DNA from: Rubrivivax sp. | GTDB taxonomy: Bacteria; Pseudomonadota; Gammaproteobacteria; Burkholderiales; Burkholderiaceae_C | Length of the DNA: 64,000 nucleotides | Assembly: GCA_016707445.1 (NCBI GenBank) | Contig: JADJHR010000003.1 | Location: 496,001 to 560,000, forward strand | Direction of reading: 5' to 3' | Shown: piece after piece, positions 46,842-55,425 of the stretch | How positions within the stretch are numbered: position 1 is the first letter of the stretch | Layout: the number at the start of each line of letters is the position of its first letter | Notes under the pieces: generated by a model | What the model was told of the DNA's origin: nothing | What the model saw: the letters and a program-made list of their open reading frames with translations, nothing else | Databases searched by the model: none | Translations under genes and position numbers: made by a program

Positions 46842-47651
46842 TCAGCGCTTGATCGCCGGCACGATCGATTGCGCACCCTTGGCATTGACACCCATGTACA
46901 CCCCCAGTGCGACGGTCACGTCGGACGCGAAGCCGGGGTACGGAAAGCGCTGCTGGCGGTAGCAGTCGTTCAGGCGATGCTGCATGCTCCACATCTGCCC
47001 GTTGCTGACGCGGTACGCCGGCCAGGCGGCAAAGCCGATGCCGTCGCCCGGGTTCATGGTCAGATCGGGCAGGTCCTGCAGGCGGATTCGCTTGCCTTCC
47101 TCGCCATGGCAGGACGCGCACGAGAAGTCCATCGGGCCACCACGGAAGAAGAACGCGCGCTTGCCCAGCTCGTAAAAACGCTGCTCTTCGACGTTGCCTT
47201 GTGGCAGCGCGAAGCGCAGGCCGTGCGACTGGCCGGCAATCCAGGTGGCCAGCGCCGTGATGTTGGCCATCTCGCCGCGGCCGAACGGCGTCTTGATCAG
47301 TTCGGCAGCATCGAAGCCCTGCAGGGTCGACATGCAGCTCACGAGCCGCGATTCCAGATCCTGCACGCGGCCAGTGTCGGCAAACCAGCGTGGCATCTGC
47401 ACCCAGGCGCCCTTCACCACACCTGGGCCCAGGCCGAGGTCACAGGCTTGCAGCGAAACCTTCTTCGGTCCGCGGGGCTGCTTCCACAAGTCCTCGCCCT
47501 TGGCCTCGAAAAGTTCTGCCGGGTTGCCGTCCTCGAGCATCTTGCGGTATTCGGCGATGCCGTCGGCCGCAGTCTTCTGGGCCCGCGCGACAGCGGGCAG
47601 CGCGCACGCCAGCACGGCCAGGCCGATGATCTTCTTGGTGTTCAAACTCAT
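46842..47651 (-). CDS. soxA: SoxA c-type cytochrome
   Basis: A 269-residue periplasmic subunit of SoxAX that forms the thiosulfate-SoxY disulfide. The signal ends at VARAQ. The haem site is CASCH in DFSCASCHGEEGK. The catalytic Cys region is LNDCYRQQRFPYP, whose Cys becomes a persulfide haem ligand in SoxA. An early Cys pair (QACDLG, VSCMSTLQG) fits the lost N-terminal haem of monohaem SoxA. It sits 10 bp ahead of soxX. Confidence 0.92.
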   Translation of the reverse strand: MSLNTKKIIGLAVLACALPAVARAQKTAADGIAEYRKMLEDGNPAELFEAKGEDLWKQPRGPKKVSLQACDLGLGPGVVKGAWVQMPRWFADTGRVQDLESRLVSCMSTLQGFDAAELIKTPFGRGEMANITALATWIAGQSHGLRFALPQGNVEEQRFYELGKRAFFFRGGPMDFSCASCHGEEGKRIRLQDLPDLTMNPGDGIGFAAWPAYRVSNGQMWSMQHRLNDCYRQQRFPYPGFASDVTVALGVYMGVNAKGAQSIVPAIKR

Positions 47652-47730
47652 GTCTCCTTGCTGCTTTCGGTTGCTGCGCCGAACCGCCACGGACACCAGG
47701 GCGCCCCCAGCCCGTCGGCCCGGGTGAACG

Positions 47731-48042
47731 TCAGCTGACCGTGGCTTCGTCGGTGCGCTTGTCACCGCGGTTGTCCAGCCAGCTGATCGCGATCTTGTCG
47801 CCCGCCTTGGCGCCCTTGACGACGAACTGCAGGAACGGGTTCTTCGCCACCGACGGCCCCCACTGCGCGCTGAGCACGGGCTTGCCGTTGTGGGTGGCGC
47901 TGACTTCCTGGATGTACCAGGCCGGGATCACCTTGCCCGAGGAATCCTTGCGCTGCCCGGTTTCCATCTCGTGGCTCATCAGGACGCGCACGGTGGTCTT
48001 GTCACCGGCGGCTTGGGCGCGAATGCGCATCGGGTCTGCCAT
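47731..48042 (-). CDS. soxZ: SoxZ, thiosulfate-oxidation carrier partner
   Basis: A 103-residue small beta-fold protein that pairs with SoxY. It is cytoplasmic-looking without a signal and is expected to travel with SoxY through the Tat system. Recognisable blocks are VRVLMSHEMETGQRKDS, IPAWYIQEV and VLSAQWGPSVAKNPFLQF. It lies 51 bp after soxY and 79 bp before soxA. Confidence 0.93.
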   Translation of the reverse strand: MADPMRIRAQAAGDKTTVRVLMSHEMETGQRKDSSGKVIPAWYIQEVSATHNGKPVLSAQWGPSVAKNPFLQFVVKGAKAGDKIAISWLDNRGDKRTDEATVS

Positions 48043-48093
48043 GGCTGTCTCCTAGAAACTGATTGCGTTGTCGATGGGCGGATCGTGCGGACG

Positions 48094-48552
48094 TCAGCCG
48101 CCACACCCGCCCAGCGTGACCTTGATCTCCTTGTGCGAGAACAAGACTTTGTTGTCGGCGGTGATGGCCACGGCCATCACGTTGGAAGACTGGCCCATCT
48201 TCACGCGCGTGTTGAAGCTGGGCTCGACGCTGTCGCTGACATCGAACATCGCGCACAGCATGTTCGGGTTCTTCTCGACCAGGATCAGCAGGCGCTTCAC
48301 GCCCGGCAGCGACGACGCACAACCCACCGGCACGACGGCACCGTTCTCGGCGATGTCGGGTCCGATGATGGTCACGTCCTTGCTTTCAGTGGGCATCGAA
48401 ACGCCCAGGGCCTTGACCAGGTCGGCCATGGTCTTGGCTTCGAAGGCCGGCGCATTGAAGGCGGCCTGTGCGGCCTGAGGCAACAGCCCCAGACCGCCGA
48501 GTGCCGTGACAACGGCTGAGCTGCGTTGCAGCATCTGGCGACGGGTGAACAT
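48094..48552 (-). CDS. soxY: SoxY, substrate carrier of the Sox system
   Basis: A 152-residue periplasmic carrier. A twin-arginine-type signal starts TRRQMLQRSSAVV. The C-terminus is GGCGG, whose Cys holds the thiosulfate as it is passed among SoxAX, SoxB and SoxCD. An additional Cys pair (VGCASS, NMLCAMF) lies in the body. It is placed between soxD and soxZ. Confidence 0.94.
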   Translation of the reverse strand: MFTRRQMLQRSSAVVTALGGLGLLPQAAQAAFNAPAFEAKTMADLVKALGVSMPTESKDVTIIGPDIAENGAVVPVGCASSLPGVKRLLILVEKNPNMLCAMFDVSDSVEPSFNTRVKMGQSSNVMAVAITADNKVLFSHKEIKVTLGGCGG

Positions 48553-48614
48553 CTGCGGGTCTCCTTGGGTCGAATCGACCAATGTCGGGAAGAGAGTGAC
48601 GGGGCGGCACGCTA

Positions 48615-49718
48615 TCACTTGCGCGCCCCTTCGGTGATCCAGCGGCTGATTTGCCGCGCATCGTCGTCGGGCAGGGCCTGCGAGGGCATCGGGATTTGCC
48701 CCCACTGACCAACCCCGCCCGACTTGATCTTGGCCGCCAACTGGCTGTCGGCGTCGGCGCGCCCCGCGTAGCGTTTGGCGACCTCTCGAAAGCTCGGGCC
48801 GATCAGCTTGCTGTCGACGCTGTGACAGGCGGTGCAGGCATGTTTGGCCAGCAGTGCCGTGGGGGCGCCGCGTGTCGCTGCGGGTGGCGAGGGAGAGGGA
48901 GAGGGAGAGGGAGAAGGTGCGGGGGTGGTTGCCGGTGCGGCGGCGCCTGGCGCCCGTGTGGTGTCGGCCCCAAGCTGCGGGCCGACCATGCGGTTCTGTT
49001 CGGCCAGATTGCCGTGGGCATTGCGCGCGAAATCGGGCAGCGACGAGCGCACCGTGGTCTCGATCGCGCAATGGTTCATGCAGGCCACGGCCTTCACGTC
49101 GGGCTTGCCACCGTTGCCCATCGACGCGCCCGGCCACAGGCCGTGCTGGGTTGTCATGCCATTGCGATTGGGCAGGCGCGCCTGTGCCTGGGCCATGTTG
49201 CGATCGGACAGCACGAAGTCGTCCGGCAGCACACCGCCCAGGTTGAGCAAGAAGGCGGTGACGGCATAGACCTCGTCGGTCGTCAGCGACTTGGGCGCGT
49301 TCCAGGGCATGGCGCGGTTGATGTAGTCCCACAGCGTCGACAGGCTGGCCACCTTCATCAGCGTGGTGCGGCCGGGATAGGCCGGGTCCAGCAGCCGCGC
49401 CACGCGGCCGGTTCTCAGGTCGTCTGCCGTGGTGCCGCCCACCAAGGGCGTGAACACCTGGTTGGATTCACCGAAGATGCCGTGGCACGACTCGCACTTG
49501 GTTTCCCACACGTCCTGGCCCTGCGCCACCGATCCCGACCCCTTGGGCAGGCCCTTGAAGTCGGGGCGCACGTCGATGTCCCAGGCTTTGAGCTCGGACG
49601 CTGTGGCCGCCCGCCCGATGCCGGGCAGCGGCTGCGCCTGCGCCGCGCCGGCCATCAATCCCGTCAGGCCGATCACGACGACCAGGGCGCGCCGGATCAC
49701 CCTACGAGAGCTGCACAT
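48615..49718 (-). CDS. soxD: SoxD dihaem cytochrome c
   Basis: A 367-residue periplasmic dihaem subunit of sulfane dehydrogenase SoxCD. The signal region is LVVVIGLTGLMAGAAQAQ. The first haem site is CESCH (VWETKCESCHGIFGE), the second CTACH near the C-terminus (AKHACTACHSVDSK). Between them is a Pro/Ser linker (PSPSPSPSPSP) coded by a six-base repeat. An extra Cys pair (ACMNHC) may bind disulfide or metal. The gene overlaps the end of soxC by 17 bp. Confidence 0.92.
   Translation of the reverse strand: MCSSRRVIRRALVVVIGLTGLMAGAAQAQPLPGIGRAATASELKAWDIDVRPDFKGLPKGSGSVAQGQDVWETKCESCHGIFGESNQVFTPLVGGTTADDLRTGRVARLLDPAYPGRTTLMKVASLSTLWDYINRAMPWNAPKSLTTDEVYAVTAFLLNLGGVLPDDFVLSDRNMAQAQARLPNRNGMTTQHGLWPGASMGNGGKPDVKAVACMNHCAIETTVRSSLPDFARNAHGNLAEQNRMVGPQLGADTTRAPGAAAPATTPAPSPSPSPSPSPPAATRGAPTALLAKHACTACHSVDSKLIGPSFREVAKRYAGRADADSQLAAKIKSGGVGQWGQIPMPSQALPDDDARQISRWITEGARK
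48889..48915. repeat. hexanucleotide microsatellite in soxD linker
   Basis: Tandem GAGGGA units (about four perfect, plus part) encode the Pro-Ser linker between the two haem domains. In-frame length changes are likely to be tolerated. Confidence 0.75.
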
Positions 49719-51109
49719 TGCGCACCTCGCCGCTGTCCTGCACCAGCCAGGTCTGGATGGCGTTGTTGTGATAGATCGAGCGCGTGCCGCGCACCGCGCG
49801 CAGTTGCGGATACGTGGGCTGCACGTAGCCGGTTTCGTCGCTGGCGCGGCTTTGCACCAGGGTGGCCTTGCCGTCCCACACCCAGTCGATGTTGAAGCGC
49901 GTCAGGCACTTGCTCATCACCGGCTGTCTGCAGCCGCGCGCGGCGCCAGTTGCGGCCGCCGTCGACCGTGACGTCGACCGCCGTCACCTTGCCGCGGCCC
50001 GACCAGGCCAGGCCCGAGATGTTGTAGAAGCCCTTGTCGAGCAGCACCTGGCCACCGGAGGGCGTGGTGACCACGCTCTTGCATTCCTGGATGCTGCTGT
50101 ACTGGCGGTGCAGGCCGTCGGGCATCAGGTCGATGTAGTGCACTGCCTCGTCCTTGCTCGCCCAGGGCTTGTCGCCGACCTCGATGCGGCGCAGGTACTT
50201 CACCCAGCTCACGCCCTGCACGCCGGGCACCACCAGGCGCAGCGGGTAGCCGTTCTCGGGCCGCAGCATCTCGCCGTTCTGGCCGTAGGCCACCAGCACC
50301 TCGCCGCGCTCGACCATTTCCATCGGGATCGTGCGCGTCATCGACGAGCCGTCGGCACCTTCGGCCAGCACGAAGCGCGCGCGCTTGTAGTCGACGCCGC
50401 ACTGGTCGAGCAGGATCTTCAGCGGCACGCCGGTGAACTCGCTGCAGCTGAGCATGCCGTGGCTGTACTGCACCGTCGGCACCGCAACATTGCCCCATTC
50501 CATGCCGGTATTGGCGCCGCACTCGATGAAGTGGAAGCGGCTGACCGAAGGCATGCGCATCACCTCGTCCATCGTGAAGACCTTGGGCGTCTTCATCAGC
50601 GTCGGGTCCGACCCGTTGAGCATCAAGCGGTGCTTGCTCGGGTCGACGTCCCACCAGCCCTGGTGGTGGCGCTCGAAGTGCAGGCCGCTGGGCGTGACGA
50701 TGCCGAACAGGCTCTGCAGCGGCGCGAACGACACCGACGACTGCGCCGTCTGCGTCAGGCCCGGGCTTTGCCGGCGCTGCACGTTGCCTTCGTACTGCGA
50801 GGGCTTGCCGTAACCGTCGGTGGCCACCGGTTGGCCGAGCCCGGTGCTGTGCGCGGGCAGTTGCAGGATGTTCGGGTCGCCGCCGGCTGCGGGCACCGGG
50901 TTGGCCTGTGCCCGGGCGCGCGGTGCTGCGGCCAGGGCCGCAGCACCAGCGGTGGCCGACACGAAGGCGCTGCGGATGAAGTCGCGCCGGCCCTGGCGCG
51001 CCTGACCGAAGACGGTGCGCACGCCGTCGGGGTCGATGAAGTTCTCCGGCGCCTTGAGCAGGCGGCCCGGCGGGGTCGGATTGGGCGGCAAGTGGGCTCC
51101 TGCGGGCAT
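49702..51109 (-). pseudogene. soxC: SoxC sulfane (sulfite) dehydrogenase molybdenum subunit, frameshifted
   Basis: A molybdopterin protein of about 469 residues that with SoxD oxidises carrier-bound sulfur. A twin-arginine signal is present (GRRDFIRSAFVSATAGAAAL). The Mo-binding Cys is in GMLSCSEFTGVPLK, and the surrounding blocks FHFIECGANTGMEWGN and PENGYPLRLVVPGVQG are intact. The frame slips after RRARLQT near 49927: the true C-terminus (SKCLTRFNIDWVWDGKATL to EVRNVQLS) is in another frame and ends at 49702. One extra base joins them. The gene overlaps soxD and follows operator site 4. This break is likely a sequence error. Confidence 0.9.
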
Positions 51110-51144
51110 CGCGGCGCCGGCATCGAAGCGGTGCGATGTGACAG

Positions 51145-51164
51145 ATATCAGTGAATGCGAATAT
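51145..51164. promoter_or_regulatory. sox palindromic operator, site 4
   Basis: ATATCAG-TGAATG-CGAATAT lies 36 bp upstream of the soxC start and would govern soxCDYZAX. Its left half is identical to the other three sites read in the same sense. Confidence 0.75.
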
Positions 51165-51221
51165 TACGAGCATTTGATCTTGTGCAAACCCGGGTTTCCC
51201 CCCAGCCATGCTTGCGCGCTT

Positions 51222-51256
51222 GCCCGCCGCCGCCCGATTGCGTCTGGGCGGCGGGC
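51222..51256. other. strong GC hairpin between soxC and helicase
   Basis: Perfect ten-base arms GCCCGCCGCC and GGCGGCGGGC with a 15-base loop. It could end a transcript coming from either side or belong to a small RNA; no T tract is evident. Confidence 0.45.
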
Positions 51257-51294
51257 CCGTCGGGCGTCGTCCTGCACGCGACCGCCACGCCGTC

Positions 51295-51346
51295 TTGTAC
51301 AAATCGTCTATACTCGCGGGCTGGCTTGAGGGTTGACATTCAAGCC
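51295..51346 (+). promoter_or_regulatory. possible promoter and 5' stem of the helicase leader
   Basis: A TATACT hexamer at 51309-51314 is a good -10; the -35 is poor. Directly after the expected start of transcription is an inverted repeat GGCTTGA-N10-TCAAGCC (51323-51346). This gives a leader of about 300 bases before the helicase start, with another stem (GCCGGC pair around 51578-51605) near the ribosome binding site. Confidence 0.4.
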
Positions 51347-51624
51347 ATTCGCACATCCCCTTCGACCATCGTCGAGGCCGGCGCAGGCACCACCGCTCAT
51401 CGCAGCGGCAGGGCAGCAGCAGGCCCCGGGCGGGCAGTCCGGCCAACTTTCAAACCGACAGTTGGCAGGCCTTGCAGGTCGGCGGCGATGCCGTCGCCCT
51501 GATCCGTCAGCCCGCCACCCTCAGGCAGGCGTCAGCTCCTTGCGACCCGACCCACGGTGCCCACCATCCAGGGGGCGCCGGCGGCGTGGCTTTGAGCCGT
51601 GCCGGCTTGTGCTGTGAAAGAACG

Positions 51625-52951
51625 ATGATGAATTTCCAAGACCTGGGCTTGCATGAAGCCCTGACCCGCGCCCTGACCGACGCCGGCTACACCACCCCCA
51701 CCCCGGTACAGCTGCAGGCCATGCCTGGTGCGCTGGCGGGCAAGGACATGATGGTCTCGTCCAACACCGGCAGCGGCAAGACCGCCTGCTTCGTGCTGCC
51801 CGGGCTGACGCGCGTTCTGGCTGCGCGCACCGAGGCCAAGCGCCGCGAAAAGGGCGTGACCTACGGCCCGCGTGTGCTGGTGCTGGTGCCCACGCGCGAG
51901 CTGGCGCTGCAGGTGACGAAGGCGGTCAGCAACTACGGCCGCCATGTGCAGGGCCTGCGCGTGGCCAGCATCGTGGGCGGCGTGCCGTATGCCGCACAGC
52001 TGCAGGCGCTGCGCGGGCCGCTGGACATCCTGATCGCCACGCCGGGCCGGCTGATGGACCACATGGCCAGTGGCAAGGCCGTGCTGGCGAATGTCGAACT
52101 GCTGGTGCTCGACGAAGCCGACCGCATGCTCGACATGGGCTTCATCGACGACATCCACCACATCGCAAAGTCTCTGCCGGCCAGTCGCCAGACGCTGATG
52201 ACCAGCGCCACCTTTGCCGGCAACGTCGGTGGCCTGGCGCGCCAGCTGCTGCGCGACCCGCAGCGCATCGAGGTGGCGCCGCACACCGAAGCCCATGCCG
52301 ACATCGAGCAACGCCTGCACTGGGCCGACGACCTCGACGCACAAGAACGCGCTGCTCGACCACATCCTGACCGAGCGCAGCGTCGAGCAGGCGGTGGTCT
52401 TCACCAGCACCCAGCGCGACGCCGACTGGCTGGCCGACCGCCTGGCCGAGCTGGGCCACGCGGTGGCGTCGCTGCACGGCGGCATGCCGCAGGGGCGTCG
52501 CAACCGCGTGCTCGAGGGCCTGCGCCGGCGCCACCTGCGCGTGCTGGTGGCCACCGACGTGGCCGCGCGCGGCATCGACGTGCCGAGCATCAGCCACGTC
52601 ATCAACTACGGCCTGCCGATGAAGGCCGAGGACTACGTGCACCGCATCGGCCGCACCGGCCGTGCCGGTCGTTCGGGCCTGGCGGTGACGCTGGCCGAGC
52701 GCCGCGACTTCGGCATGATCCAGCGCATCCAGCGCTTCACCACGCAGCGCATTCCGTCGGCCACGATCGAGGGTCTGGAGCCCAAGCGCGCCGAACCCAA
52801 GCCCGAGGCGCGGCCCATGCCCGGCCGCGGCCCCGGCCGGCCGGGTGGTCCTCGCAGCTTCGGTGGCCCCGCCGCAGCACCGCGCGGCCCGCGCCCGTTC
52901 GGCGATCGACCCAAGCCGGCCTACGGCAAGCCGCCGATGCGCCAGCGCTGA
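51625..52951 (+). pseudogene. rhlE: DEAD-box ATP-dependent RNA helicase (RhlE-like), frameshifted
   Basis: A cytoplasmic RNA helicase of about 442 residues when joined. The 5' frame from ATG 51625 (a second ATG is at 51628) holds the Q motif (GYTTPTPVQLQAMP), SNTGSGKTA, PTRELALQ, ATPGRLMDH, LDEADRMLD and TSATFAGN. Near 52339 one extra base shifts the frame; the second half continues in another frame with ALLDHILTERSVEQAVVF, ATDVAARGID and HRIGRTGRAGR. A Gly/Pro/Arg-rich tail typical of RhlE follows to 52951. All helicase motifs are conserved on both sides, so the shift is probably an error. The long leader suggests control at the RNA level. Confidence 0.87.
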
Positions 52952-52974
52952 AGTCTCCGCGTCGCCCAAGGAAC

Positions 52975-53004
52975 AAGGGCCGCACCCGGCTGGGTGCGGC
53001 CCTT
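52975..53004. terminator. strong bidirectional terminator hairpin
   Basis: A 13-base-pair perfect stem (AAGGGCCGCACCC and its complement) with a GGCT loop sits between the convergent helicase and FKBP genes. A short T-rich stretch follows on the plus strand. Confidence 0.8.
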
Positions 53005-53027
53005 GCTTTCGTCTGGCCCAGGCGTTC

Positions 53028-53384
53028 TCAGATCGCCAGCAGGTCGACCTCGAAGATCAGCGTCGCGTTCGGCGGAATCACGCCGCCGGCACCGCGCGCG
53101 CCATAGCCCAGGTCGGCCGGAATCTGCAGCACCCGGGTGCCGCCGACGCGCATGCCCTGCACGCCTTCGTCCCAGCCGCGAATGACATTGCCGGCGCCGA
53201 GCTGGAATGCGAACAGGCTGCCGCGGTCCTTGCTTGAATCGAACTTGGCGCCGCGGCCGTTGCTGGCGGTGGGGTCGTGCAGCCAGCCGGTGTAGTGCAC
53301 CTGCACGTGCTGGCCGGCCTGCGCTTCGTCGCCGCTGCCGGTGACGGTGTCCTCGTACTGCAGGCCCGAGGGGTTGGAGATCAT
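53028..53384 (-). CDS. FKBP-type peptidyl-prolyl cis-trans isomerase
   Basis: A 118-residue single-domain FKBP that speeds proline isomerisation in folding. Blocks are VQVHYTGWLHD, KFDSSKDRG, FQLGAGNVIRGWDEGVQGMRVG, LQIPADLGYG and IPPNATLIFEVDLL, which is the full FKBP fold with its ligand pocket residues. The start at 53384 (MISNPSGLQ) has AAAGGA upstream. No signal peptide is present, so it is cytoplasmic. Confidence 0.93.
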   Translation of the reverse strand: MISNPSGLQYEDTVTGSGDEAQAGQHVQVHYTGWLHDPTASNGRGAKFDSSKDRGSLFAFQLGAGNVIRGWDEGVQGMRVGGTRVLQIPADLGYGARGAGGVIPPNATLIFEVDLLAI

Positions 53385-53422
53385 GGGTTTTCCTTTCTGG
53401 CGGGTGTTCTTCGGGGCGCGCA

Positions 53423-54307
53423 TCATGCCATCGCGCGCCAGGGCCAGCTGCGCACGGCCGCGGCCAGCCAGTCGGCCTGCACGGTCTGCGCCAGGGGCGG
53501 CAGGCCCAGCGTGGCCGCGGCGCGGCGCAGCGCGTGCAGGGGTTCATGCAGATCGAGCGCGGCGGCGCCGTTCTGCTTGCTCAGCTTTCGACCGTCGGCG
53601 GCCAGCACCAGCGGCAGGTGCAGGTAGCCAGGCTGCGCCGCGCCCAGCGCGCGCTGTAGCAGGATCTGGCGCGCGGTGTTGTCGGCCAGGTCCTCGCCGC
53701 GCACCACCTGGGTGATGCCCTGGTCGGCGTCGTCGACCACCACTGCCAGCTGATAGGCGGTGGCCCCGTCGGCGCGGCGCAGCATGAAGTCGCCGACCTC
53801 TCGCGCCACGTCCTGCTGCTGCACACCGAGCCGGCGGTCGGTCCAGGCCATCACACCACTGCCAGGCTGCGCGTCGCAACGCAGCCTCCAGGCGCGTGCC
53901 ACCCGGCCCTGCAGGCCATGGCGACAGGTGCCGGGGTAGACCCGTTCGCCGTGGCGGCCGGGCGACTGCTGGCGCGCTGCCAACGCCGTGTCGATGTCCT
54001 TGCGGGTGCAGCCGCAGGGGTAGGCCCGGCCTTCGCCAATCAGCCTTTGCAAAGTCGCGTCATAACGGGTTTGACGCGCGGATTGCCAGATCGGCGTGGC
54101 GTCTGGATTCAGGCCGCAGCGCTGCAGCTGGTCGAGGATCAGGCGGCCCAGCTCGGGTCGGCAGCGCTGGTGGTCCACATCCTCGATGCGCACCAGCCAC
54201 TGCCCGCCGTGCGCGCGCGCGTCCAGCCAGCTGCCCAGCGCCGCCACCAGCGACCCGTCGTGCAGCGGCCCGCTGGGCGAGGGCGCAAAGCGGCCCCGGT
54301 ACGGCAT
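53423..54307 (-). CDS. gluQ: glutamyl-Q tRNA(Asp) synthetase
   Basis: A 294-residue truncated glutamyl-tRNA synthetase that attaches glutamate to queuosine in tRNA(Asp). The nucleotide-binding HIGH-like motif is FAPSPSGPLHDGS (with D in place of the usual F), the zinc-site Cys are in YPCGCTRKD and the later YPGTCRHG, and the KMSKS-like motif is GRKLSKQNGA. The absence of an anticodon domain fits GluQRS. The start was placed at 54307 (MPYRGRFAPS) since the upstream extension is antisense to the LysR gene; the LysR stop is two bases away. Confidence 0.9.
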   Translation of the reverse strand: MPYRGRFAPSPSGPLHDGSLVAALGSWLDARAHGGQWLVRIEDVDHQRCRPELGRLILDQLQRCGLNPDATPIWQSARQTRYDATLQRLIGEGRAYPCGCTRKDIDTALAARQQSPGRHGERVYPGTCRHGLQGRVARAWRLRCDAQPGSGVMAWTDRRLGVQQQDVAREVGDFMLRRADGATAYQLAVVVDDADQGITQVVRGEDLADNTARQILLQRALGAAQPGYLHLPLVLAADGRKLSKQNGAAALDLHEPLHALRRAAATLGLPPLAQTVQADWLAAAVRSWPWRAMA

Positions 54308-54309
54308 CG

Positions 54310-55302
54310 TCAGCGGCCACCGTCCAGCAGCGCCCTGCGCGTCATGGCGCTGCCCAGTTGTTGCAGCCACCATTGCAGCGCCAGGCCTGCCGGTGGCCGA
54401 CGCACACCCTTGGGGCCCATGCTGCAGCGCCAAGCGTAGCCCAGGGTCGGCTCGATGCGGTTGCGCAGCGTCGGCCGGGCCACCAGATCACCGCTGTCGA
54501 TCAGCTTCTGCGCCAGATGCAGCGGCACGAAGCCACAGCCCAGCCCGCGACGCTGCAGCTCGATCTTGTCGGCCATGCTGTTGACCGTGAGCACCTCCTG
54601 CCCCGGCAGCAGATTGACCGTGCGCGGTGACAGCCGCTGCGCCGAATCGGCCACCGCCACCGCCCGGTGGCGCACCAGGTCGGCGTCACCGATCGGACCT
54701 TCGTGCCGGGCCAGCGGATGCTGCGGCGCGACGACGAAGGCAAAGGGCATCTCGCCCAGGGCTTCGACCGCCAAGCCCGCCGGTGCCGGTTCGGGCCCGA
54801 CATCGACGCCGATCGCCAGGTCGGCCTGCCCGCTGACCAGGGCCTCCCAGGTGCCGGCCATGACCTCGGTGCGCAGTCGCAGGCGTGTGCCGGGGCCGCC
54901 GCTGGCGGCGCTGCCGGCCTGCCCCTGGGGGTCGAGTGCAAAGAATGCTTCGCACAACTCGAACATCGTTCGCCGCGAGATCACATCGTCGACGACGAGC
55001 GACAGCTGGCCCTCCCAACCGGTAGCGACGCGGCGCACGCGGTTGGCCACGGCGTCGATCTCGGCCAGCAGGCGGCGGCCTTCTTCGAGCAGTTCACGGC
55101 CGGCGGCGGTGAATTTGGCCTGGCGCGAGCGGCGGTCGAAGAGCAGCACGTCCAATGCGTCCTCGAGCTGGCGCACGCTGTAGGTCAGCGCCGACGGCAC
55201 CTTGCCCAGCTCACGCGCCGCGGCGGCGAAGCTGCCCGTGCGTGCAATGGTGTCCATCATCACCAGGGCATCGGGGGTCAGGGCCAGGCTGCGATCGGTC
55301 AT
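54310..55302 (-). CDS. LysR family transcriptional regulator
   Basis: A 330-residue regulator. The N-terminal helix-turn-helix is ALVMMDTIARTGSFAAAARELGKVPSALTYSVRQLEDAL (residues about 12-50). The C-terminal substrate-binding domain has the usual two-lobe layout (LSLVVDDVISRRT through GCGFVPLHLAQKL). It is divergent from the pirin gene with about 120 bp between starts, so it may control that gene. It is followed by gluQ two bases downstream. Confidence 0.88.
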   Translation of the reverse strand: MTDRSLALTPDALVMMDTIARTGSFAAAARELGKVPSALTYSVRQLEDALDVLLFDRRSRQAKFTAAGRELLEEGRRLLAEIDAVANRVRRVATGWEGQLSLVVDDVISRRTMFELCEAFFALDPQGQAGSAASGGPGTRLRLRTEVMAGTWEALVSGQADLAIGVDVGPEPAPAGLAVEALGEMPFAFVVAPQHPLARHEGPIGDADLVRHRAVAVADSAQRLSPRTVNLLPGQEVLTVNSMADKIELQRRGLGCGFVPLHLAQKLIDSGDLVARPTLRNRIEPTLGYAWRCSMGPKGVRRPPAGLALQWWLQQLGSAMTRRALLDGGR

Positions 55303-55425
55303 GCTGAGTCTGAGTCTGGGTCTTGGGGTCGCTTCATCTTATTTGAACGAAGGCTTCAAGGCGCAGCGGGCCCGGCCGGGTCGCCGGGTGCCTACAGTCG
55401 GCCGGTAACAACCGAGGACAGGATC

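Larger units (their letters stand above)
51110..51624. other. 515-bp divergent intergenic region with operator and hairpins
   Basis: Besides operator site 4 it holds a 12-bp perfect palindrome AAACCCGGGTTT (51186-51197), a ten-base-pair GC stem (51222-51231 with 51247-51256, 15-base loop) and the presumed helicase promoter and leader (below). No open frame with a credible start was seen. Confidence 0.6.

Noticed and set aside
48889..48915. possible CRISPR-like repeat array
   Set aside because: Six-base units without spacers, inside soxD coding the Pro-Ser linker.
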